DNA of 64,000 bases from Butyrivibrio proteoclasticus P6B7 (GCF_000622085.1 NZ_JHWL01000005.1:124001-188000), one strand, 5' to 3'. Shown: positions 8,751-17,841, numbered from the stretch's first letter. The notes: generated by a model not told the origin, from the sequence alone. Numbers and translations: made by a program.

Positions 8751-9623
8751 ATGAACGTCAACGACATTTCAAATGGTTCAGAGGTTAAGATCTTTGCTTC
8801 CATATCTGGCCACGGAATAGTCCTTATGACCCAGGCGATATTTGGGGTATCAGCCGGGCTTCTTGTTAAGCCAATGGAATACTTTGGTAAATACATGCAG
8901 CTCCTTGAACCTTCTCAGGTTGAGATTCGCAACAAGAGAGACGGCCGCGTGTATAAGTTTATGTCCACTTCTATTGCCCCTGTTAAAACAAGATATGGTA
9001 ATTTCCACCTTATCAGATGTTCCTCCAAGCTAGAGCCTGAGAACTCCAGAAAGGCTGAGAGATTTGCCATTGAAAAGCTTGGTCTTTTTGCTGTAAACGG
9101 CAACACCCTTAATCTTAAGAACTGCATAGTTCACGATGTTTCTCTAAGAGGAATTTCACTTATAATTGACCCAAGTACCAAGGTTAAGATCGGAGACCAG
9201 ATTGATGTTAAGTTCAGATATGGGGCTACGCTCCACAGCTACGAACTGACTACCACCGTCGTAAGATTTTTTACCGTAAAAGAAAGACCGGCTATCGGAT
9301 GCTCCATCTCTAACCTGAACGTGGATCTCATCAGTCTTCTTAGTGCCAAGAAGAACGAGAAGTATCCTCCTATTGAAGCGGTACCAGAGGTTAATCTTAA
9401 TCCTGAAGTATCTGAAACTCAGCAGATCATGGAGGTTGAAGAGGATATTGCCAAGCAGCTCATTCCAGAAAAGCCCCGTGGATCAAGGGTTTCAGAAAAT
9501 CCATTGGATCCGGCTAACTTAGAGCACATCGAGCGCAAGACTCTTCGCCAAAAGAATAAAGAAGAAAAGATGGCTCAGCAGGCCAAGGAAATTGAGAACC
9601 TGCTTGATCTTAGAGATATTTAA
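8751..9623 (+). CDS. PilZ-domain cyclic-di-GMP receptor (YcgR-like)
   Basis: 290 residues. The N-terminal ~95 resemble the YcgR N-terminal module. The PilZ domain follows (about 98-215) with both ligand motifs: RxxxR (Arg100-Arg104) and DxSxxG (Asp129-Val-Ser-Leu-Arg-Gly134). It ends in a charged, probably coiled C-terminal tail (~75 residues, rich in Lys, Glu and Gln). YcgR-type proteins brake the flagellar motor when cyclic-di-GMP is high. ATG at 8751 follows GAGGGG; an earlier TTG frame start is less likely. It faces away from the cyclic-di-GMP operon and is 851 bp from its phosphodiesterase gene, supporting a local signalling module. Two overlapping TATAAT-like -10s lie near 8688-8700. 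Confidence 0.88.
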   Translation: MNVNDISNGSEVKIFASISGHGIVLMTQAIFGVSAGLLVKPMEYFGKYMQLLEPSQVEIRNKRDGRVYKFMSTSIAPVKTRYGNFHLIRCSSKLEPENSRKAERFAIEKLGLFAVNGNTLNLKNCIVHDVSLRGISLIIDPSTKVKIGDQIDVKFRYGATLHSYELTTTVVRFFTVKERPAIGCSISNLNVDLISLLSAKKNEKYPPIEAVPEVNLNPEVSETQQIMEVEEDIAKQLIPEKPRGSRVSENPLDPANLEHIERKTLRQKNKEEKMAQQAKEIENLLDLRDI

Positions 9624-9626
9624 ATA

Positions 9627-9656
9627 AAAGGTCACTGGGAAATCCCAGTGGCCTTT
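9627..9656. terminator. Bidirectional terminator between PilZ gene and rho
   Basis: Perfect or near-perfect arms AAAGGTCACTGGGA / TCCCAGTGGCCTTT with a two-base loop, flanked by A-rich and T-rich tracts, between convergent genes ending at 9623 and 9671. Confidence 0.85.
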
Positions 9657-9670
9657 ATTATTTCTATAAA

Positions 9671-11083
9671 TTAGAAGCGTGTCTGCTTCTCAACCATTCT
9701 TACAAACTCTACGTTGTTGCGTGTCTTTGCAAAGAGGTTGATGCACTGATCTACAGCTTCATCTGCCTTCATGCCGTTAAAGCCTTTTCTAAGAGCGTTG
9801 ATTGCCGAAAGCTCTTCAGCATTAAGAAGGAGATCCTCTCTTCTTGTGCTGGACTTAGGAATATTGATAGCAGGGAAGATTCTCTTTTCCTGAAGCTTTC
9901 TGTCAAGAACCATTTCCATGTTACCTGTTCCCTTGAATTCCTCGTAGATAACATCGTCCATCTTAGATCCTGTCTCAATAAGAGCTGTAGCAAGGATTGT
10001 AAGTGATCCGCCCTCTCTCATGTTTCTGGCAGCACCAAAGAATCTCTTTGGCATATGAAGAGCTGCAGGATCAAGACCACCTGAAAGTGTTCTTCCTGAA
10101 GGAGGAACAACGATGTTGTAGGCACGTGTAAGTCTTGTGATAGAGTCAAGAAGGATAACAACGTCCTTACCATGCTCAACAAGACGCTTAGCACGCTCGA
10201 TAACCATCTCTGCTACTCTCTTGTGGTGCTCTGGGAGCTCATCAAAGGTTGAATAGATAACCTCTGCGTTTGGTCCCTCGATAGACTCTTTGATATCTGT
10301 TACTTCCTCAGGTCTTTCATCAATAAGAAGGATGATGAGGTGCATATTGCCGTTGTTGTTCTTAAGAACTGACTTGGCAACTTCCTTAAGAAGTGTTGTC
10401 TTACCTGCCTTAGGAGGAGAAACAATCATACCTCTCTGTCCCTTACCGATTGGGCTGATAAGATCCATGATTCTCATAGCAACCGAGCATCCTGGCTGCT
10501 CAAGTCTGATTCTTGAGTTAGGGAAAATAGGTGTCATGTTCTCGAAGTTCCATCTTCCCATAGCAACCTCTGGCTTGTAGCCATTGACTGTATCAAGTCT
10601 CTCTAAGGCTGCGAACTTATCTGATTCCTTTTTGGCTCTGCATGCTCCAACAAGGATATCACCAGTCTTAAGGTTAAACTTTCTAATAAGAGAAGGTGCA
10701 ACATATACGTCATTCTCACCAGGGAGGTAGTTCTCGCATCTGATGAAGCCGTATCCGTCCTGCATAACTTCAAGGATTCCGTTTGCAGTATCTTCCTCTT
10801 CTCTGTCTTCCTCTTCTACTTCGTAGATTTCCTGTTTCTCTATCTTTTCAACTCTGTCTGGCCTGTCTTCATGATGAGATATTGCCTTTACAACTATTGT
10901 TTTCTTCTTGACTGGCTTAGGCTTTTCCTCTGCAGCAGGCTTACTCTTTGCTTCCTGCTCATCCATCTCACACATAAGATCAATTATCTCAGATTTCTTA
11001 AGTGCAGATGCGCCCTTAATTCCTCTCTTCTTCGCAATATCTCTAAGGTCAGCTAATTTAAGTGTTTCGTATCTTTCTCTCAT
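9671..11083 (-). CDS. rho: Transcription termination factor Rho
   Basis: 470 residues. N-terminal Rho_N helix motif ([15 protein letters not shown]), a charged linker of about 70 residues rich in Lys and Glu (longer than in E. coli), the cold-shock-like RNA-binding domain ([19 protein letters not shown]) and the RecA-like ATPase with Walker A ([11 protein letters not shown]), Walker B ([10 protein letters not shown]) and Q-loop ([13 protein letters not shown]). It is an RNA-dependent helicase that ends transcription. ATG at 11083 has GGAG six bases upstream; a frame start ten codons earlier lacks one. Single gene, convergent with the PilZ gene. Confidence 0.97.
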   Translation of the reverse strand: MRERYETLKLADLRDIAKKRGIKGASALKKSEIIDLMCEMDEQEAKSKPAAEEKPKPVKKKTIVVKAISHHEDRPDRVEKIEKQEIYEVEEEDREEEDTANGILEVMQDGYGFIRCENYLPGENDVYVAPSLIRKFNLKTGDILVGACRAKKESDKFAALERLDTVNGYKPEVAMGRWNFENMTPIFPNSRIRLEQPGCSVAMRIMDLISPIGKGQRGMIVSPPKAGKTTLLKEVAKSVLKNNNGNMHLIILLIDERPEEVTDIKESIEGPNAEVIYSTFDELPEHHKRVAEMVIERAKRLVEHGKDVVILLDSITRLTRAYNIVVPPSGRTLSGGLDPAALHMPKRFFGAARNMREGGSLTILATALIETGSKMDDVIYEEFKGTGNMEMVLDRKLQEKRIFPAINIPKSSTRREDLLLNAEELSAINALRKGFNGMKADEAVDQCINLFAKTRNNVEFVRMVEKQTRF

Positions 11084-11318
11084 AAATCTCCATTTCTGTG
11101 CTTCCTGCACCAAAATAATATTCGTAGTTCTTCTGTATTCTCATCATTATTAAGTCAATACATCTTTACTTAGTCATCTTGGGAATAACCAAACGACTGC
11201 ACTAACGTGCCTTGTTTGCAAGAAAAAAATAAATGTTAAATTTCAGATATGGATACATTAAACCATTTCAAAAAAAAATGCAAGTACTATTTTTTTTGAA
11301 ATTTTTTAAAATTTCTTG
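11084..11318. other. Intergenic region upstream of rho
   Basis: About 235 bp without a gene. It is very A/T-rich toward 11220-11310 with runs of A and T. The rho leader and promoter must lie here, but I see no clear -35/-10 pair. Rho genes often have long autoregulatory leaders. Confidence 0.4.
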
Positions 11319-11347
11319 TTGACGTGGATACACTTTCTTGTTATTAT
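11319..11347 (+). promoter_or_regulatory. Promoter of tRNA-Leu(AAG)
   Basis: TTGACG, 17 bp, TATTAT; the expected start lies about 7 bases on, just before a leader hairpin and the tRNA at 11378. Confidence 0.75.
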
Positions 11348-11353
11348 AGATAA

Positions 11354-11372
11354 GTCGTCACGAAGTGATGAC
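11354..11372 (+). other. tRNA 5' leader hairpin
   Basis: GTCGTCAC / GTGATGAC arms around a GAA triloop fill the whole short leader between the promoter and the tRNA 5' end. It may affect RNase P processing or be part of the start region. Confidence 0.45.
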
Positions 11373-11377
11373 GGTTC

Positions 11378-11462
11378 GCGGAAGTGTCGGAATTGGCAGA
11401 CGAGCAAGACTAAGGATCTTGTGACTGGTTATGTCGTGTGGGTTCAAGTCCCATCTTCCGCA
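11378..11462 (+). tRNA. tRNA-Leu (anticodon AAG)
   Basis: A class II tRNA of 85 bases. Acceptor GCGGAAG pairs with CTTCCGC, the anticodon stem CAAGA/TCTTG encloses CTAAGGA (anticodon AAG), a long variable arm follows, and the T arm is GTGGG-TTCAAGT-CCCAT. CCA is not encoded. A34 would be read as inosine, or decode CUU only. Confidence 0.93.
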
Positions 11463-11469
11463 CGATTTC

Positions 11470-11501
11470 AAGGAATCAGCTAAGTGCTGGTTCCTTTTTT
11501 T
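11470..11501 (+). terminator. Terminator of tRNA-Leu(AAG)
   Basis: Arms AAGGAATCAGC / GCTGGTTCCTT with loop TAAGT followed by seven T. Confidence 0.88.
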
Positions 11502-11506
11502 GTTGC

Positions 11507-11533
11507 AGTCATTTGGGACGGTTCTAACTGACT
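11507..11533 (+). repeat. REP-like hairpin, left flank of RAYT gene
   Basis: AGTCA...TGACT palindrome with the core GGGACGGTTCTA. It is the inverted, imperfect copy (23 of 27 bases) of the sequence at 12426-12452. Flanking inverted REP-like hairpins are typical of REP-associated tyrosine transposases. Confidence 0.75.
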
Positions 11534-11679
11534 TAGTATTTTACCTATTTACAATAAATCCAACTGATGATATATTACCATCTATCTGAAATTCATTTAT
11601 CCCATTTCTGGGATTCAAGTAGGTTTTCCACTTGATTGATTTCCAAGATTTTAATTCATTAACTAACGGAGGTACAACT

Positions 11680-12423
11680 ATGCCACGTGTGGCAAGACTT
11701 ATGAGTGATTCCGGCTACATGCACGTCATTGTACGCGGAATAGGAAGACATTTATTATTTGAAGATACTCACGATTATAAGCACTATCTGAACAGGCTTG
11801 AGCGTTATTGTAAAGAAACAGACGTAAAAGTATGTGCCTATTGTCTTATGGCTAATCATGTACACATGCTAGTCCATGGCGAATCATCATCGATTATTCT
11901 CTTAATGAAAAAAATAGGCGTCAGTTATTCTGGGTATTTTAACAAGAAATATGATAGAGTTGGGCACCTTTTCCAAGACAGATACAAGAGTGAACCAGTT
12001 GAAGATGAAAAATATCTTTTAACCGTTTTCCGTTACATCCTGCAAAATCCGGAGAAAGCATCAATTTGTGCAACAAGGGATTATCCGTGGAGCAGTTATG
12101 CTCTTTATGATAGAGCACCAGATTTCATGGATCTGTCAGTTATAAAAGATCTTTTGGGTGATAGCACGCAATACGCAAAATATATAGCCAGTGAATCCGA
12201 TGAAGAATGTCTTGAATACAACGATGGCAAACATGATGATGAATGGGCAAAAGAAGTATTTGCAAAATGTCTTGGTAAATCTGCGGTAACAGATTTACAA
12301 ACCTTAGACAAAAGAAATAGAGACGAAGCGCTGGTTAAATTGAAAAAATGCGGGTTATCAGTACGTCAAATCGAACGATTGACAGGATTGGGAAGAAACA
12401 TAGTTCAAAAAGCCGGTAATTAA
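11680..12423 (+). CDS. REP-associated tyrosine transposase (RAYT, Y1_Tnp/TnpA_REP)
   Basis: 247 residues. The HUH metal motif is in MANHVHMLVHG and the presumed catalytic tyrosine in SYSGYFNKKYDRVGHLFQDRY; the family tail NPEKA...YPWSSY is also present. The C-terminal ~70 residues add a helix-turn-helix-like segment (LSVRQIERLTGLGRN) found in many Firmicute RAYTs. These single-strand nucleases act on REP hairpins. ATG at 11680 follows GGAGGT by seven bases; a longer frame from 11632 lacks a site. The gene is intact and bracketed by inverted GGGACGGTTCT hairpins, so element boundaries are probably about 11507-12454, directly behind a tRNA terminator. Confidence 0.9.
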   Translation: MPRVARLMSDSGYMHVIVRGIGRHLLFEDTHDYKHYLNRLERYCKETDVKVCAYCLMANHVHMLVHGESSSIILLMKKIGVSYSGYFNKKYDRVGHLFQDRYKSEPVEDEKYLLTVFRYILQNPEKASICATRDYPWSSYALYDRAPDFMDLSVIKDLLGDSTQYAKYIASESDEECLEYNDGKHDDEWAKEVFAKCLGKSAVTDLQTLDKRNRDEALVKLKKCGLSVRQIERLTGLGRNIVQKAGN

Positions 12424-12454
12424 GGAGTCAAATAGAACCGTCCCCAATGACTCC
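12424..12454 (-). repeat. REP-like hairpin, right flank of RAYT gene
   Basis: Arms GGAGTCA / TGACTCC perfectly paired around a core whose complement reads GGGGACGGTTCTA. It starts directly after the RAYT stop codon and is the inverted partner of 11507-11533. It may also act as the gene's terminator stem, but no T-run follows. Confidence 0.8.
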
Positions 12455-12580
12455 ACGGTATTTCATAAAATTATTATTAATTTTTAGTATATTTGAATAA
12501 TTATCCAAGTCCTCTATTGTATAATCTATATTGAAGTATTGTACGTTGATTTGCTTTTGTTTAATGTACGGAGGCTCAAG

Positions 12581-14605
12581 ATGAAACAGAATAAAGTTGG
12601 ATTTTTTGACAGTGTAAAAACTAGGCTGATTGCCATCATGCTTGCTGTAGTAATCGTTCCACTTGCTGTAGCAATCATAGTAAGCTATGTGACAAGCACA
12701 AACAAAGCCATGTCAGATGCTCAGAGCAATCTTGAATGGCAGGCATGGTATGTACAGAGTCTGTTCGTTAACTCTGTAGACACCAACATGCGTATGATCC
12801 AGAGTATCGCAGGAAACCCTACTATCATCAATTATGTAAAGGGAAACGATATTCCATATGATGCTGTTCAGGCTACACTTCAGGAATGCGATGCTGTTAT
12901 GAATGATGGAGAGAACACCTCCGTTACAGATGCAACAGGTATGCAGGTTGCCAGAGGAAAAGGCGACTTCATCGATGTTTCTGAACGTGAATACTTTAAG
13001 GAAGCCATGGCCGGTAATAATTATGTATCCAACATTACCATAAGTAAGTCCAATGGCCGAAGAATGGTTACCTTTGCCTGCCCAGTTAAGGATGGCGATA
13101 CAGTAATCGGAATCGTTCACAGAAACTACGATCTTAATAATTTCCACGAGATTCTGGAAAAAGAGTCAGATAACGCCTTCGTAGTTGATAGAACTGGTAT
13201 GGTTGCTGCTCACTCCCAGTACATTATTGCTGAAGGCGAGCACGATGAAGTAGATGTTTCATCCTCTGAATTCTATACATCAGGACTTGATGAGGGCTTC
13301 TATAAGAACGCTTCCAAGTCCTTTGGAACCAATTATATGGCTTACGTAAAAGAGCCAACATCTGGTTTCGTAGTTGTTACAGCTACAAGTGAATCAGAAA
13401 TTTTATCTGCAGCAAGAAAATCTGCAACAATAGTTATTGTTGTTGGCATAATTCTTTTAATAATTGCCAGCATAATCTCAGTTCTTATGGCAAAGAGCTT
13501 TACAGATCCTATCCTTGCTGTAGAGAAATCCCTGGATGCTCTGTCAGATGGACGCTTTGTAAAGGTTAAAAAACATGACGCCAGAAAGGATGAGTTCGGC
13601 TCCATTTCAAAGGCAACCAACTCAGTTATTGGAACCCTTGATGGAATCGTAGCAAATATCAAGGAATCCGCTGGTGAAGTTGGTGTTTCATCAGAGGAAC
13701 TCTCCGACATGGCTGATCAGATTTCCCAGACTGCAGAGGACGTATCAAATGCAGTTCAGGAAATCGCATCCGGTGCCACACAGCAGGCTGATGAGATCCA
13801 GTCCGCTTCTGAAAACGTTGGAAGAATCGGTGATGCCGTTGCTGACGTACAGAATTCAACAGGAAATCTTTCTGATATAGCTCAGAAGATGAAGGAAGCT
13901 TCAGAGGTATCAAGTAATTCCCTTCACTCACTGAAGGAGTCATCTTCTGAGATGACAGCCAAGATTGATGACATTTCAAATACAATCCAAGCTACTAAGG
14001 ATGCTGTTAACAATATTAGTGAAAAGGTTGAGGGTATTACCTCTATCGCAACCCAGACCAATCTCCTTTCTCTTAACGCTTCTATCGAGGCAGCAAGAGC
14101 AGGCGAAGCTGGTAAGGGCTTTGCAGTAGTTGCTGAAGAAATCGGTAAGCTGGCTGAAGATTCCAAGCAGATGGCTGATGACATCAAGAAAGAGATGGAA
14201 CAGCTTCTTGAACAGTCAGATGCAGCCGTTACCGCTGCTGAAGATGTTAAGCAGGGTAACAACGATCAGCAGATCGCCCTTGGCGAAACACTGGATGCAG
14301 TAAACGGTATGCTTGAAGATATCGGAAATACAGTTGGAGGCGTACAGCTTATCTCAGAAGGCGCTGACACCTGTGATAACTCCAAGAACGCAGTTGTTGA
14401 TACCATGAGTGCTCTCTCAGCTATTTCCGAAGAGAATGCTGCTTCTTCAGAGGAGACCGGAGCTTCCATGCAGGAACTCTCCGCAACCGTTACTACCCTC
14501 GCCGGATCAGCTAACAACCTCAAAGAAATCGCAGAAAAACTCAACGAAGAAATCAAATTTTTCAAAACAGACTCTGGAGAACAACCAACTGAACCAGCAG
14601 AATAA
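12581..14605 (+). CDS. Methyl-accepting chemotaxis protein (dCache-type)
   Basis: 674 residues. First membrane span about 17-37, a large extracytoplasmic sensor of dCache type (about 38-285), second span about 285-310, HAMP region, and a long cytoplasmic coiled coil with the hallmark signalling hairpin ([28 protein letters not shown] is the conserved block, about residues 499-526). It relays ligand binding to CheA/CheW and the flagellar motor. No C-terminal CheR-binding pentapeptide is seen (it ends QPTEPAE). ATG at 12581 follows CGGAGG. A TATAAT lies at 12520-12525 without a clear -35. Single-gene unit with its own terminator. Confidence 0.93.
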   Translation: MKQNKVGFFDSVKTRLIAIMLAVVIVPLAVAIIVSYVTSTNKAMSDAQSNLEWQAWYVQSLFVNSVDTNMRMIQSIAGNPTIINYVKGNDIPYDAVQATLQECDAVMNDGENTSVTDATGMQVARGKGDFIDVSEREYFKEAMAGNNYVSNITISKSNGRRMVTFACPVKDGDTVIGIVHRNYDLNNFHEILEKESDNAFVVDRTGMVAAHSQYIIAEGEHDEVDVSSSEFYTSGLDEGFYKNASKSFGTNYMAYVKEPTSGFVVVTATSESEILSAARKSATIVIVVGIILLIIASIISVLMAKSFTDPILAVEKSLDALSDGRFVKVKKHDARKDEFGSISKATNSVIGTLDGIVANIKESAGEVGVSSEELSDMADQISQTAEDVSNAVQEIASGATQQADEIQSASENVGRIGDAVADVQNSTGNLSDIAQKMKEASEVSSNSLHSLKESSSEMTAKIDDISNTIQATKDAVNNISEKVEGITSIATQTNLLSLNASIEAARAGEAGKGFAVVAEEIGKLAEDSKQMADDIKKEMEQLLEQSDAAVTAAEDVKQGNNDQQIALGETLDAVNGMLEDIGNTVGGVQLISEGADTCDNSKNAVVDTMSALSAISEENAASSEETGASMQELSATVTTLAGSANNLKEIAEKLNEEIKFFKTDSGEQPTEPAE

Positions 14606-14612
14606 AAATAAA

Positions 14613-14643
14613 AAGAGATGGTCATTCGACCATCTCTTTTTTT
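14613..14643 (+). terminator. Terminator of the chemotaxis receptor gene
   Basis: AAAGAGATGGTC / GACCATCTCTTT with loop ATTC followed by T-rich sequence. Confidence 0.9.
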
Positions 14644-14987
14644 ATCCTCAATCACTCTTCATTTAATCATCTGATTTTTCCTGGTTTTCAAGCCATTTGG
14701 TTCCTTTGAAAGCATACGAACATTTGCTTAATTGCATCAATGACAACCATGACATAATGCCTGCAACTTTGGATTTTACCACATCTCAAAGGCTTTCAAA
14801 TCACAGAATCCATGAATTTTCTGTGTTTTTTACTAAAATGTGTAAACAAGGAGGAACTTTTAGCAGACTACCACGTAATGAAATGGCTACAATATATTCT
14901 GGTTAAGAATCAGAAATGGGAGCCTTTTTCAAAGCTCCCACAAGACTGTAGACAAAGTGGTAGCAGGGAGAAGGAACTTTGAGCAGA
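14644..14987. other. Gene-free stretch after the chemotaxis gene
   Basis: About 345 bp with no credible gene: the only longer frame (14697-14906, plus) has no ribosome site. A short hairpin TGGGAGC...GCTCCCA lies near 14919-14943. The remainder looks like decayed intergenic DNA leading into the paired hairpins at 14988. Confidence 0.4.
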
Positions 14988-15018
14988 GCACTTAGCGAGG
15001 TCCTTTCGAGCTTAGTGC
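14988..15018. repeat. 31-nt hairpin repeat, copy 1
   Basis: Arms GCACTTAGC / GCTTAGTGC (one T.T mismatch at arm position 6) around the 13-base loop GAGGTCCTTTCGA. Same length and loop frame as copies at 15032 and 55006, with different but still paired stem bases. Confidence 0.75.
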
Positions 15019-15031
15019 GAGCCATGGATGA

Positions 15032-15062
15032 ACACTTGACGAGGTCTTTTCGAGTCTAGTGT
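15032..15062. repeat. 31-nt hairpin repeat, copy 2
   Basis: Arms ACACTTGAC / GTCTAGTGT with the same T.T mismatch position and loop GAGGTCTTTTCGA. It lies 13 bp after copy 1 in the same orientation. Confidence 0.75.
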
Positions 15063-15124
15063 GAATCCCAGAACCCTCTCGTTTGCTTTTCAACGAGGGG
15101 TTCGATTCGCGCTTCTGCGCGAAT

Positions 15125-15168
15125 AAAAAGAAAGAGAGATAGTCAAACGACTATCTCTCTTTCTTTTT
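15125..15168 (-). terminator. Terminator of tRNA-Leu(CAG), symmetrical
   Basis: Twenty-base perfect arms around AAAC, starting AAAAAG and ending CTTTTT, so it can work on both strands. On the minus strand it directly follows the tRNA. A separate GC hairpin ATTCGCGC-TTCT-GCGCGAAT abuts it at 15105-15124. Confidence 0.85.
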
Positions 15169-15173
15169 CCTCG

Positions 15174-15256
15174 TGCAGAAGAAGGGACTTGAACCCTCAT
15201 GTTGTTGCCAACACATGGACCTGAACCATGCGCGTCTGCCATTCCGCCACTTCTGC
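15174..15256 (-). tRNA. tRNA-Leu (anticodon CAG)
   Basis: An 83-base class II tRNA: acceptor GCAGAAG/CTTCTGC, anticodon stem CATGG/CCATG enclosing TTCAGGT (anticodon CAG), long variable arm GTTGGCAACAAC, T arm with GGTTCAAGTCC. CCA is not encoded. Confidence 0.95.
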
Positions 15257-15270
15257 AAGCAACGTAGATA

Positions 15271-15299
15271 ATGATAAGGTTTTTTCGTAAGAATGTCAA
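15271..15299 (-). promoter_or_regulatory. Promoter of tRNA-Leu(CAG)
   Basis: Minus strand TTGACA, 17 bp, TATCAT; a consensus -35 and exact spacing, 15 bp before the tRNA 5' end. Confidence 0.85.
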
Positions 15300-15337
15300 G
15301 GTTTGGCGGCTATAAATATCGATTGTTTCTCAAAAAT

Positions 15338-15371
15338 ATGGCACTTCACAATCCCCAAAGTGAAGTGCCAT
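15338..15371 (-). terminator. Terminator of the first sugar ABC operon
   Basis: ATGGCACTTCAC / GTGAAGTGCCAT, perfect 12-bp arms, followed on the minus strand by ATTTTTG. Located 7 bp past the last permease gene. Confidence 0.88.
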
Positions 15372-15377
15372 TTCTTT

Positions 15378-16331
15378 TTATTTAACGATCATACCCGTCT
15401 CCCTATCAGCAAATACTGCCACCATCACAAGGAACACAATTCCGGTGATGAGCTGCTGAGTCTTTGGTTCAATTCCAAGCATAACAAGGCCCGCCATCAG
15501 GATCTTGTAGGTAAGAGCACCCAGGATAATGTTGTAGAACTTAACCTTGGCTCCGCCGTTAACCGGCATTCCGCCAAGTACAAGAGCTATCATGATCTGG
15601 GTCTCCAGCTGATTACCTGCCGTAGATGTAACAGAGCCTACCTTGATGCTGTTGATAAAGGCTGCCAGACCGGTTATCATGCCTGCCACCATGTAGATCA
15701 GCATCTTAGTTCTTTCTACCCTTACACCGGCAAATCTGGCTGCTGTCTCTCCTGCTCCGATTGCCTTAAGCCTGTTGCCAAGGCCTGTGTACTGGAACAC
15801 CACAAAGGCCACCACCAGTATAATGATGGTAAAGGAAAGGTTAAATGGCATTGAGTTATAGGTTGTGATGTTGGATACGCCATAAACAGGGCTCTTGGTG
15901 GTAGCATAGGCCACCATTCCGCGCAGCAGATACATGTTACAGATGGTAACAATAAATGATGTGATCTTGCGCTTTACGTTAAAGAATCCATTAACAAGGC
16001 CGATTACTCCGCCTGTAAGTACTCCGCACACAATTGCCAGGAATATGTTGTAGTTGGACAAGAAGCAGATCACTACTGAGCATACACCAAGCATTGAGCC
16101 TTGGGAGAAATCAAGGCCTCCCATGGTCATTACCATGAACACTCCAACACAGGCGATGATGAGCACGTAGGACTGTGATAACAGGAGCTTAAGATTACTA
16201 ATTGTAAAGAGCTGTCCCCCTGTAAGGACGGTAAACAAAAGAACTATGAATATAAATCCCGCAAAGGGCATCACATTTCTGACTATAGGCCTGTCCATAA
16301 ATGGGACCTTTTGAATTTTCTCATTTTCCAT
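15378..16331 (-). CDS. Sugar ABC transporter permease (CUT2 / MglC-RbsC type), second subunit
   Basis: 317 residues, mostly hydrophobic with about eight to ten spans and the family motif region GLDFSQGSMLG (equivalent to the D-L-S-x-G segment of RbsC/MglC) and IGAGETAARFAGVRV cytoplasmic loop that contacts the ATPase. It forms the membrane channel for a pentose/hexose or sugar-derivative importer. ATG at 16331 follows GGGGAGG; an earlier frame start is not supported. It is the last gene of the operon, 13 bp after the ATPase gene, and pairs with the other permease at 17855, a heterodimeric arrangement. Confidence 0.9.
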   Translation of the reverse strand: MENEKIQKVPFMDRPIVRNVMPFAGFIFIVLLFTVLTGGQLFTISNLKLLLSQSYVLIIACVGVFMVMTMGGLDFSQGSMLGVCSVVICFLSNYNIFLAIVCGVLTGGVIGLVNGFFNVKRKITSFIVTICNMYLLRGMVAYATTKSPVYGVSNITTYNSMPFNLSFTIIILVVAFVVFQYTGLGNRLKAIGAGETAARFAGVRVERTKMLIYMVAGMITGLAAFINSIKVGSVTSTAGNQLETQIMIALVLGGMPVNGGAKVKFYNIILGALTYKILMAGLVMLGIEPKTQQLITGIVFLVMVAVFADRETGMIVK

Positions 16332-16344
16332 AACAAACCTCCCC

Positions 16345-17841
16345 TTAAACCATCTTGGCAATAAGATCTGTATCCTTTAGGTCTTCAGATCTTTTGAACT
16401 CGCCATTAGTGATTCCATCTTTCATAATAATGATGCGATCAGCCATACCAAGAAGTTCTGCGATTTCTTCAGAGATCATGATTATGGACTTGCCATTCTT
16501 TCTCATGGTATCCATCATTTGATAGATATCCGCCTTAACCTTTACATCGATACCTCTTGTGGGAGAATCCAGAATAATGATATCTGAATCCTTGCCGATC
16601 CACCTTGCCAGCACCACCTTCTGCTTGTTTCCGCCAGAAAGAGCTGACATAAACTGGTGAACTCCCTCCATCTTGGTACTCATCTGCTTGGCAAACTTCT
16701 CAGCAAAGGCCTTTTCATCCTTGGCGTGGAGAATGTGATTTCTTTTAAGGTCCTCAAGGGATGGAAGGCAGATGTTGTCCTGGATCGTATCGTTGATCAC
16801 AAGGGACTCGTTGTCTCTATCCTTGGAGGCGTAGGCAATGCTGTTATCAATTGCCGTCTTGATGTCGTTAATCTCATTTCCATTTGCTAAAAGAACTTTG
16901 CCCTCCCGGTCATAGGAGGCGCCAAACAAGGCCTTGCCTACCTCGTGCATTCCGCATTCAGAAAGGCCTCCGATTCCGATGATCTCTCCTTTGTGAAGTT
17001 CAAGGTTAAAGTCCTTAATCTCCCCAGGAACTGTCACATTCTGGGCCTTGAGAACAACCTCAGAAGAAATCTCTTCCCCGTAGTCGGTTCTATAGTAGTT
17101 ATTACTCATCTCACGGCCAACCATAAGCTTTTTAAGATCGTCTGTGCTTACATCGCTGCTCTTAACTGTATCTATCAGAACGCCGTCTCGAAGAACGCTG
17201 ATGTTATCGGACTGCTCAATAACTTCGTCAAGGTCATGGGATATGAAGATAACACATCTTCCATCGTCACGGGTCTGTCTCATTACATTAAACAGCTCTT
17301 TTCTACCCTTCTCACCAAGGGCTGTTGTGGTCTCATCCACCACCAGCACCTGGGGCTTAAAGTGGGTAGCCTTAACTATCTCAATGAGCTTTCTGTCCTC
17401 AAAGTTGTATTTATCAATGATGTCCGTTGCCTTAATGTAGTCAAAGCCGTAGGAATTAAGAAGCTCCTGGGCCTTCTTGTTCATAGCCTTGGTGTTCTTA
17501 ACATGGAGCTTGGTAAACTCATTTTCTTTTCCCAAAAAGATATTCTCAGCTACAGTAAGGCCTGACAGGGTTCCAATCTCCTGAACAATGATGGCTACAC
17601 CCTGATAGTTGCCATCCACCTGATTTTTTGCATTTATCTCTTTTCCGTTAAGGGTAAAGGTTCCTGTGTCCTTGTGGTAAATTCCTGTAAGACAGGATGT
17701 GAAGGTGGACTTACCAGAGCCGTTCTCCCCAATCAGCGCATGGATCTCGCCCTTGTAAAAGTCGAGAGTCACATGGTCGATAGCATGTGTAGCACTGAAG
17801 TTTTTGTCGATTTTTTCTGCATGCAGCAGTACTTCACTCAT
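16345..17841 (-). CDS. Sugar ABC transporter ATP-binding protein (MglA/RbsA type)
   Basis: 498 residues with two ATPase halves. Half one has Walker A GENGSGKSTF and Walker B LVVDET, but its signature segment reads NFEDRKLIEI in place of the usual LSxGxxQ. Half two has no Walker A lysine (GGLSECGMHEV), as is normal for this family, but keeps LSGGNKQKVVLARW and DSPTRGIDV. It powers sugar import at the cytosolic face. ATG at 17841 is preceded by GGAGGGGG. It is 13 bp from each permease gene. The lost signature in half one could leave only one fully competent composite site. Confidence 0.92.
   Translation of the reverse strand: MSEVLLHAEKIDKNFSATHAIDHVTLDFYKGEIHALIGENGSGKSTFTSCLTGIYHKDTGTFTLNGKEINAKNQVDGNYQGVAIIVQEIGTLSGLTVAENIFLGKENEFTKLHVKNTKAMNKKAQELLNSYGFDYIKATDIIDKYNFEDRKLIEIVKATHFKPQVLVVDETTTALGEKGRKELFNVMRQTRDDGRCVIFISHDLDEVIEQSDNISVLRDGVLIDTVKSSDVSTDDLKKLMVGREMSNNYYRTDYGEEISSEVVLKAQNVTVPGEIKDFNLELHKGEIIGIGGLSECGMHEVGKALFGASYDREGKVLLANGNEINDIKTAIDNSIAYASKDRDNESLVINDTIQDNICLPSLEDLKRNHILHAKDEKAFAEKFAKQMSTKMEGVHQFMSALSGGNKQKVVLARWIGKDSDIIILDSPTRGIDVKVKADIYQMMDTMRKNGKSIIMISEEIAELLGMADRIIIMKDGITNGEFKRSEDLKDTDLIAKMV

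Noticed and set aside
14697..14906. 69-codon plus-strand frame after the chemotaxis gene
   Set aside because: No ribosome site, no family resemblance and unordered composition; the region looks non-coding.
15090..15299. Minus-strand frame over tRNA-Leu(CAG)
   Set aside because: It covers the tRNA and its promoter and terminator; a shadow.
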